Shown piece after piece: positions 7,960 to 11,543 of a stretch of 11,543 bases of DNA. Source of the DNA: Nitrospirae bacterium RBG_16_43_11 (GTDB lineage Bacteria > Nitrospirota > 9FT-COMBO-42-15 > HDB-SIOI813); contig MHEI01000107.1 of assembly GCA_001805165.1 (NCBI GenBank), forward strand, positions 7,685-19,227, in the 5' to 3' direction. Under the pieces are notes generated by a model that was not told the DNA's origin, ran no database searches, and saw nothing but the letters and a program-made list of their open reading frames with translations. Within the stretch, counting starts at the first letter, position 1, and every line of letters begins with the position of its first letter. The position numbers were made by a program, and so were the translations under genes.

Positions 7960-7964
7960 AGGGA
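7960..7964 (+). promoter_or_regulatory. Probable Shine-Dalgarno site for murB
   Basis: AGGGA lies 7 bases before the GTG at 7972 and only 1 base before the in-frame TTG at 7966. This spacing is why the GTG is preferred as the murB start. Confidence 0.5.
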
Positions 7965-7971
7965 CTTGCAG

Positions 7972-8910
7972 GTGGTGATTAAGAAACGCAATCAACTCAG
8001 AGGTCTGCTGTCTGAATTAAATAGTACAGTGCTTTTTGATGAGCCTATGAATAAATACACATCTTTCAGTATTGGCGGACCTGCGGAAGCTATGGTATTC
8101 CCACGTGACGAGAGAGATATGTCAAAAATTATTCATATTGCCAGGGTTGAAAAAATACCGCTTTTTATTTTAGGAAAAGGGTCAAACCTTTTAGTCAGTG
8201 ATAAGGGATTACATGGGATCGTCGCATCATTATCTTCTAATTTATCCGGAGAGTGCTTCAGGCAAATAGTTCAGACAAAAGAATTAAACAACAGGGTTTA
8301 CCTTTATGCCGGCGCAGGAGTAGCCTTGACAAGGCTACTGCGGTTCACAATACAAAACGGGCTTTCAGGTCTCGAATTTACAGCCGGCATCCCGGGCTCT
8401 TTTGGCGGCGCTGTAATAATGAATGCAGGTTCATATGGAAAGGAGATTAAAGACGTTCTCGATTCAGTCCGGATTATTGACAGGGATGGTTGTCCGGCAG
8501 ACATACCTGCAAAAGATATTTCATTCAAATACAGGGGTACAGCTATTCATGGAAAGGCAATAGCAGGTGCAGTTTTAAGGCTCAGGAAAGGCGATAAAGA
8601 GAAGATAGAAAAAACAGTACAGGAAAATCTTCTCATGAAAAAAAAGAGCCAGCCTTTAAACAAGCCAAGCGCAGGTTCCATATTCAAGAACCCGGGCAGC
8701 ACAAGGGCATGGGAATTAATTGATTCAGTCGGTATGAGAGGGGCATCTGTCGGCGGCGCATGTGTATCTCCAGTGCATGCAAATTTCATAGTGAATACCG
8801 GCAGAGCTACGGCAGGTGATGTCATCTCTCTTATCAGACAAATAGGGAGCAGGGTTGAAAAAGATACAGGAATAACACTTGAGCTTGAGGTAAAGATAGT
8901 AGGAAAATGA
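7972..8910 (+). CDS. murB: UDP-N-acetylenolpyruvoylglucosamine reductase MurB, type II
   Basis: MurB is the cytoplasmic FAD- and NADPH-dependent enzyme that reduces UDP-GlcNAc-enolpyruvate to UDP-MurNAc, feeding MurC. About 312 residues with no insertion fits the short type II class. Seen in order: YTSFSIGGPAEAMVFP near the N-terminus and LGKGSNLLVSD (FAD-binding, about 67-77), then LEFTAGIPGSFGGAVIMNAGSYG (about 134-156) and KYRGT (about 186-190). Last come PSAGSIFKNPG (about 232-242), whose Ser is the expected proton donor, and ITLELEVKIVG near the end, with the expected catalytic Glu. The frame has no ATG near its start. Candidates are TTG 7966, GTG 7972 and GTG 7975; GTG 7972 has AGGGA at good spacing. 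An out-of-frame five-codon ORF (ATG 7947 to TAG) lies just upstream. The stop overlaps the ddl start in an ATGA. Confidence 0.95.
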   Translation: MVIKKRNQLRGLLSELNSTVLFDEPMNKYTSFSIGGPAEAMVFPRDERDMSKIIHIARVEKIPLFILGKGSNLLVSDKGLHGIVASLSSNLSGECFRQIVQTKELNNRVYLYAGAGVALTRLLRFTIQNGLSGLEFTAGIPGSFGGAVIMNAGSYGKEIKDVLDSVRIIDRDGCPADIPAKDISFKYRGTAIHGKAIAGAVLRLRKGDKEKIEKTVQENLLMKKKSQPLNKPSAGSIFKNPGSTRAWELIDSVGMRGASVGGACVSPVHANFIVNTGRATAGDVISLIRQIGSRVEKDTGITLELEVKIVGK

Positions 8911-9818
8911 TAACTGATAAGAAAATCGGCGTGTTAATGGGTGGATTATCATCGGAGCGCGATATATCTCTCAGGACAGGGGGACTTGTTGCCGCCTCAT
9001 TAATAAAGAAGGGGTATAGCGTCGTTGCGATTGATATTGACAGGGACTTGCCCCGAAGGCTCATAAATGAAGGGATCGAAGTTGCATTTATCGCACTTCA
9101 CGGTAAATATGGAGAAGATGGTTGTGTACAGGGACTCCTCGAAGTGATGGGTATCCCTTATACCGGTTCCGGTGTTTCAGCAAGCGCTGTCTGTATGGAT
9201 AAGCTGCTGGCGAAGGAGATTCTTGAACATCACGGAATATCAACTCCCAAATTTTCCGCTTTAAGAAAGAGTGAAGCGGGTGAGCCTCCTTCCATGCGTT
9301 ATCCGGTTGTAGTCAAGCCATGCAGGGAGGGTTCTACCATAGGTATCAGTATAGTATCAGATAAAAAAGACCTTGGTGCAGCGCTGGACAATGCGTTTCA
9401 ATACGGTGATACAGTTCTACTGGAAGAATATATAGCAGGAATGGAGGTTACAGCCGGCATCATCGGGGATAAGACTCTTCCTCTGATTGAAATTGTGCCA
9501 GGGGAAGGCTTCTATGATTTTAAGACCAAGACTACAGCCGGCATGGCTGACTATATAGTGCCGGCAAGGCTTTCATCCAGGGTCACAAAGGATATCCGGG
9601 ACACCGCCCTCAGGGCACACAGGGCACTGGGCTGCTGTTATGTATCCCGTGTGGATTTCAGGGTTGACCCTGCCGGACAGGCATATGTATTAGAGGTTAA
9701 CACCATTCCTGGAATGACCGATACCAGCCTCCTCCCGAAGGCTGCCGGAGAAGCTGGTATCGGGTATGATAACCTTGTGGAAATGATTCTCTCATCAGCC
9801 TTTATTGAGAAGCAATGA
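8907..9818 (+). CDS. ddl: D-alanine--D-alanine ligase Ddl (variant omega loop)
   Basis: Ddl is the cytoplasmic ATP-grasp ligase that makes D-Ala-D-Ala for MurF. The 303-residue protein is normal length. The N-terminal domain has GGLSSERDISLRTG (12-25, with E17 matching E. coli DdlB E15) and ALHGKYGEDGCVQGLLE (63-79). The ATP-grasp part has YPVVVKPCREGSTIGIS (132-148) and LLEEYIAGMEVT (171-182). The C-terminal part has RVDF (248-251) and LEVNTIPGMTDTSLLP (262-277), which supplies the metal ligands E263 and N265. In the omega loop, FYDFKTKTTAGMADYIVPA (202-220), the position of DdlB Tyr216 is Thr209, while the preceding Lys is kept. That site affects acceptor choice in the family, so D-Ala-D-Ala specificity is likely but not proven here. 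The ATG overlaps the murB stop by 4 bp, and the last codons form a heptad repeat. Confidence 0.96.
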   Translation: MITDKKIGVLMGGLSSERDISLRTGGLVAASLIKKGYSVVAIDIDRDLPRRLINEGIEVAFIALHGKYGEDGCVQGLLEVMGIPYTGSGVSASAVCMDKLLAKEILEHHGISTPKFSALRKSEAGEPPSMRYPVVVKPCREGSTIGISIVSDKKDLGAALDNAFQYGDTVLLEEYIAGMEVTAGIIGDKTLPLIEIVPGEGFYDFKTKTTAGMADYIVPARLSSRVTKDIRDTALRAHRALGCCYVSRVDFRVDPAGQAYVLEVNTIPGMTDTSLLPKAAGEAGIGYDNLVEMILSSAFIEKQ

Positions 9819-9845
9819 GCAATGAGCAATGAGTAGTCAGGAGTT
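9811..9845 (+). repeat. Five-unit heptad run at the ddl/ftsQ junction
   Basis: Three perfect copies of AGCAATG (9811-9831) are followed by AGTAGTC and AGGAGTT in the same 7-base register. The first unit holds the last ddl codons and the stop; the rest is intergenic. It resembles the short tandem heptanucleotide repeats described between genes in cyanobacteria, though no common origin is claimed. Confidence 0.75.
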
Positions 9846-9852
9846 ATAATAT

Positions 9853-9857
9853 AAAGG
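9853..9857 (+). promoter_or_regulatory. Shine-Dalgarno-like site for ftsQ
   Basis: AAAGG lies 4 bases before the ATG at 9862, just after the heptad run. It is a short match. A stronger AGGAG at 9839-9843 sits too far away (18 bases) to serve this start. Confidence 0.4.
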
Positions 9858-9861
9858 CGCT

Positions 9862-10716
9862 ATGCACTTTTCTCAATATAAATCAAAAAAGAAGCCTGCT
9901 AAAAAAAAGAACAGGCTTAATGGACAAAACACTAAGAAACTTCGGAAGGGTGTAATCAGATTCCTTATACTTGCCGGAATTGTTGTCTCTGTAATACCAG
10001 TTATATATTTTTCTGACAATGTGTACAGATTGGCATCCAAGAAACCGGTAAAACAAAGAATAGCAGCTCAAACCTCCTGGTCAGATCGCCACTTCACTGT
10101 GCAATCAGTCAGGATCACTGGAAATAATTTCGTCACCATGGAGGAATTAAGCCCATATTTGCAAAGGGTAAAGGGTAATAATATTTTTAAACTCGATATT
10201 GCAGACATGGCAAACAGGCTTAGGAACAATCCATGGATTAAGGATGTCTCAGTGAGGAGAGAACTCCCCTCTTCGATAGCAATAAACATAGTGGAAAGGA
10301 CACCTGCCGTATATATAAACAGTAAAAACGGCTTATATCTTTCTGATGAAGAGGGAATTTTATTAGGAGAAAAAGGTGTGTCATCATTTGGACTACCGGT
10401 AGTATACGGGATATCACTTGAAGGTACCGGAACCGGTAAAAAAACCAATTCGGAGGCGCTGTTTTCAGCTATCCGGATAAAGAAGGAATTAAGTTCTATC
10501 CCCTGGATAGAATTACCTCTCACAGGTATCGAAGTTGACGGAAGGTCTGATATAACACTTCATATGAGAGGTTACAGAATAAAACTTGGTCATGACAGAT
10601 ACAAGGATAAACTCCGCAGATTTAATGAAATTGCCAGGGATCTTAATGGCAAGGGAATTCCTTATAAAGAAGTAGATCTCAGGTTTGATAACCAGGTGGT
10701 TGTTCAGACGCTTTGA
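9862..10716 (+). CDS. ftsQ: Cell division protein FtsQ (POTRA domain)
   Basis: FtsQ is a bitopic membrane protein that recruits FtsL/FtsB (DivIB/DivIC-type partners) and links early and late divisome parts. The 284-residue protein shows the family layout: a Lys/Arg-rich cytoplasmic tail (1-30), a single membrane segment (about 31-50, FLILAGIVVSVIPVIYF core), then an extracytoplasmic part. A POTRA domain runs from about 78 (FTVQSVRITGNNFVTMEEL) to 147, including the conserved NPWIKDVSVRRELPSSI segment (123-139) and ending in VERTPAVYI. The beta domain ends with the family-like VDLRFDNQVVV (271-281). Its position between ddl and ftsA is the classic one. Sequence conservation in FtsQ is low in general, so the call rests on domain order plus context. 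The stop lies 19 bases before the ftsA start. Confidence 0.93.
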   Translation: MHFSQYKSKKKPAKKKNRLNGQNTKKLRKGVIRFLILAGIVVSVIPVIYFSDNVYRLASKKPVKQRIAAQTSWSDRHFTVQSVRITGNNFVTMEELSPYLQRVKGNNIFKLDIADMANRLRNNPWIKDVSVRRELPSSIAINIVERTPAVYINSKNGLYLSDEEGILLGEKGVSSFGLPVVYGISLEGTGTGKKTNSEALFSAIRIKKELSSIPWIELPLTGIEVDGRSDITLHMRGYRIKLGHDRYKDKLRRFNEIARDLNGKGIPYKEVDLRFDNQVVVQTL

Positions 10717-10724
10717 TAGTTAAT

Positions 10725-10732
10725 GGAGGAGG
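10725..10732 (+). promoter_or_regulatory. Strong Shine-Dalgarno site for ftsA
   Basis: GGAGGAGG precedes the GTG at 10736. Using the first GGAGG, the spacing is 6 bases. It is the strongest ribosome binding site in the window and fixes the GTG start, because an in-frame TAA (10721-10723) lies just upstream and no ATG is available. Confidence 0.8.
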
Positions 10733-10735
10733 ATA

Positions 10736-11543
10736 GTGGGTAAAAAGGACAACATACTTGTAGCTCTTGATATCGGCACAACAAAGGTATGTGCAATTGC
10801 CGCTGAAGTAAAGGAAGGGAATAAATTAAATATAAAGGGTATAGGTACCAGTCCTTCAAAGGGTCTGAGAAAAGGGGTTATTGTAGACATTGAAGATACC
10901 GTTGATTCAATAAAGAAGGCTGTACATGAGGCTGAGAAGATGGCTGGTATTGAGATAAAGAATGTATACACCGGCATTGCCGGCAGTCATATACTTGGAT
11001 TTAACAGCAAAGGTGCTGTGCCTATAAAGAATCAGGAAGTAAAAATGGGTGACATTGAAAAAGCTCTGGAAACCGCCAGGGCTATAGCAATTCCTCCTGA
11101 CAGGGAGATATTGCATGTCATCCCCCAGGAATTCATAATAGACGGGCAGGACGGTATCAAGAATCCACTCGGAATTTCAGGGGTTCGGCTCGAAGTGTTA
11201 GTGCATATTATCACAGGCGCTATCACATCGGCACAAAACATTGTCAAGAGTATTAATAAGGCAGGTCTGGAGGTTATGGATATTGTCCTTCAGCCTTTGG
11301 CCTCAAGTGATGCAGTACTGACACAGGATGAGAGAGAGCTCGGTGTTGCGCTTATAGACATTGGAGGCGGGACAACTGATCTGGCTATATTTATCAATGG
11401 CGCTGTAACTCACACAGCAGTGATAGGTATAGGCGGAAATCATGTGACAAATGATATTGCATATGGAATACGTACCCCTCTTGCAGAGGCAGAGAGGCTT
11501 AAAATAAATCACGGATGCGCACTGAGATCCCTTGTAGTGGAAA
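10736..11543 (+). CDS. ftsA: Cell division protein FtsA, N-terminal part (3' truncated by window edge)
   Basis: FtsA is the actin-like ATPase that tethers FtsZ to the membrane and signals to the divisome. The first 269 residues are visible, and the frame is still open at the window end. They include the phosphate-1 loop in ALDIGTTKVCAI (10-21), the FtsA-specific 1C region with SKGAVPIKNQEV (91-102) and HVIPQEFIIDGQDGIKNPLG (127-146), and phosphate-2 in ALIDIGGGTTDLAIF (205-219), followed by GIGGNHVTNDIA. The 1C region separates FtsA from MreB, DnaK and PilM-type relatives. The start is a GTG with a strong ribosome binding site. The C-terminal amphipathic membrane helix lies outside the window, and ftsZ is expected next but is not seen. 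Confidence 0.95.
   Translation, partial: MGKKDNILVALDIGTTKVCAIAAEVKEGNKLNIKGIGTSPSKGLRKGVIVDIEDTVDSIKKAVHEAEKMAGIEIKNVYTGIAGSHILGFNSKGAVPIKNQEVKMGDIEKALETARAIAIPPDREILHVIPQEFIIDGQDGIKNPLGISGVRLEVLVHIITGAITSAQNIVKSINKAGLEVMDIVLQPLASSDAVLTQDERELGVALIDIGGGTTDLAIFINGAVTHTAVIGIGGNHVTNDIAYGIRTPLAEAERLKINHGCALRSLVVE

Noticed and set aside
7360..7995. Long antisense open frame (211 codons, - strand) across murC and the murC/murB junction
   Set aside because: It lies opposite well-conserved MurC motifs, has no recognisable protein similarity and no clear ribosome binding site, so it is a shadow of the real gene.
9845..9850. Perfect TATAAT upstream of ftsQ as a -10 promoter box
   Set aside because: The best -35 at 17-base spacing (ATGAGC) matches only three of six positions, and a better TTGAGA at 9805-9810 is 34 bases away. 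A+T-rich leaders give such matches by chance.
10068..10523. Antisense open frame (151 codons, - strand) opposite ftsQ
   Set aside because: No recognisable domain, and the + strand frame has the full FtsQ architecture with operon context.

Overview
The window lies entirely inside a division and cell wall (dcw) cluster. Eleven genes run on the + strand in the order murE (3' end only), murF, mraY, murD, ftsW, murG, murC, murB, ddl, ftsQ, ftsA (5' end only). Together they cover most of the cytoplasmic and membrane steps of peptidoglycan precursor synthesis, followed by three divisome genes. No transposase, phage, CRISPR, tRNA, rRNA or defence gene is visible, and no stretch over about 60 bases lacks a gene.

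Organism: a bacterium with moderate GC content. The MurE fragment carries the DNPR motif of meso-diaminopimelate-adding enzymes, so the wall is probably of the meso-DAP type. An FtsQ/FtsA divisome, a short type II MurB, and murC-murB-ddl-ftsQ-ftsA in this order fit Gram-negative lineages such as Nitrospirota or the former Deltaproteobacteria. This placement rests on gene order and sequence feel only and is weak.

Layout and pathway: positions 2-2857 hold murE, murF and mraY, which finish the UDP-MurNAc-pentapeptide and load it on undecaprenyl phosphate (lipid I). Positions 2870-5421 hold murD (D-Glu addition) and ftsW (septal glycan polymerase). Positions 5464-8910 hold murG (lipid II synthesis), murC (L-Ala addition) and murB (UDP-MurNAc formation). 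Positions 8907-9818 hold ddl, which makes the D-Ala-D-Ala used by MurF. Positions 9862 to the end hold ftsQ and ftsA. Several junctions overlap (murE/murF 4 bp, murD/ftsW 25 bp, murB/ddl 4 bp) and the rest are short, so one polycistronic operon is likely. No convincing internal promoter or terminator was found.

The unusual material is at the gene junctions. Three of them (murE/murF, murC/murB, ddl/ftsQ) carry purine-rich runs with a 7-base period. The ftsW/murG junction carries an A+T-rich imperfect inverted repeat that appears to encode the last ~20-30 residues of FtsW and leaves murG without a visible Shine-Dalgarno sequence. Ddl also has a Thr where the omega-loop Tyr is expected. I do not see a previously undescribed system here; these are small variations on a conserved operon.
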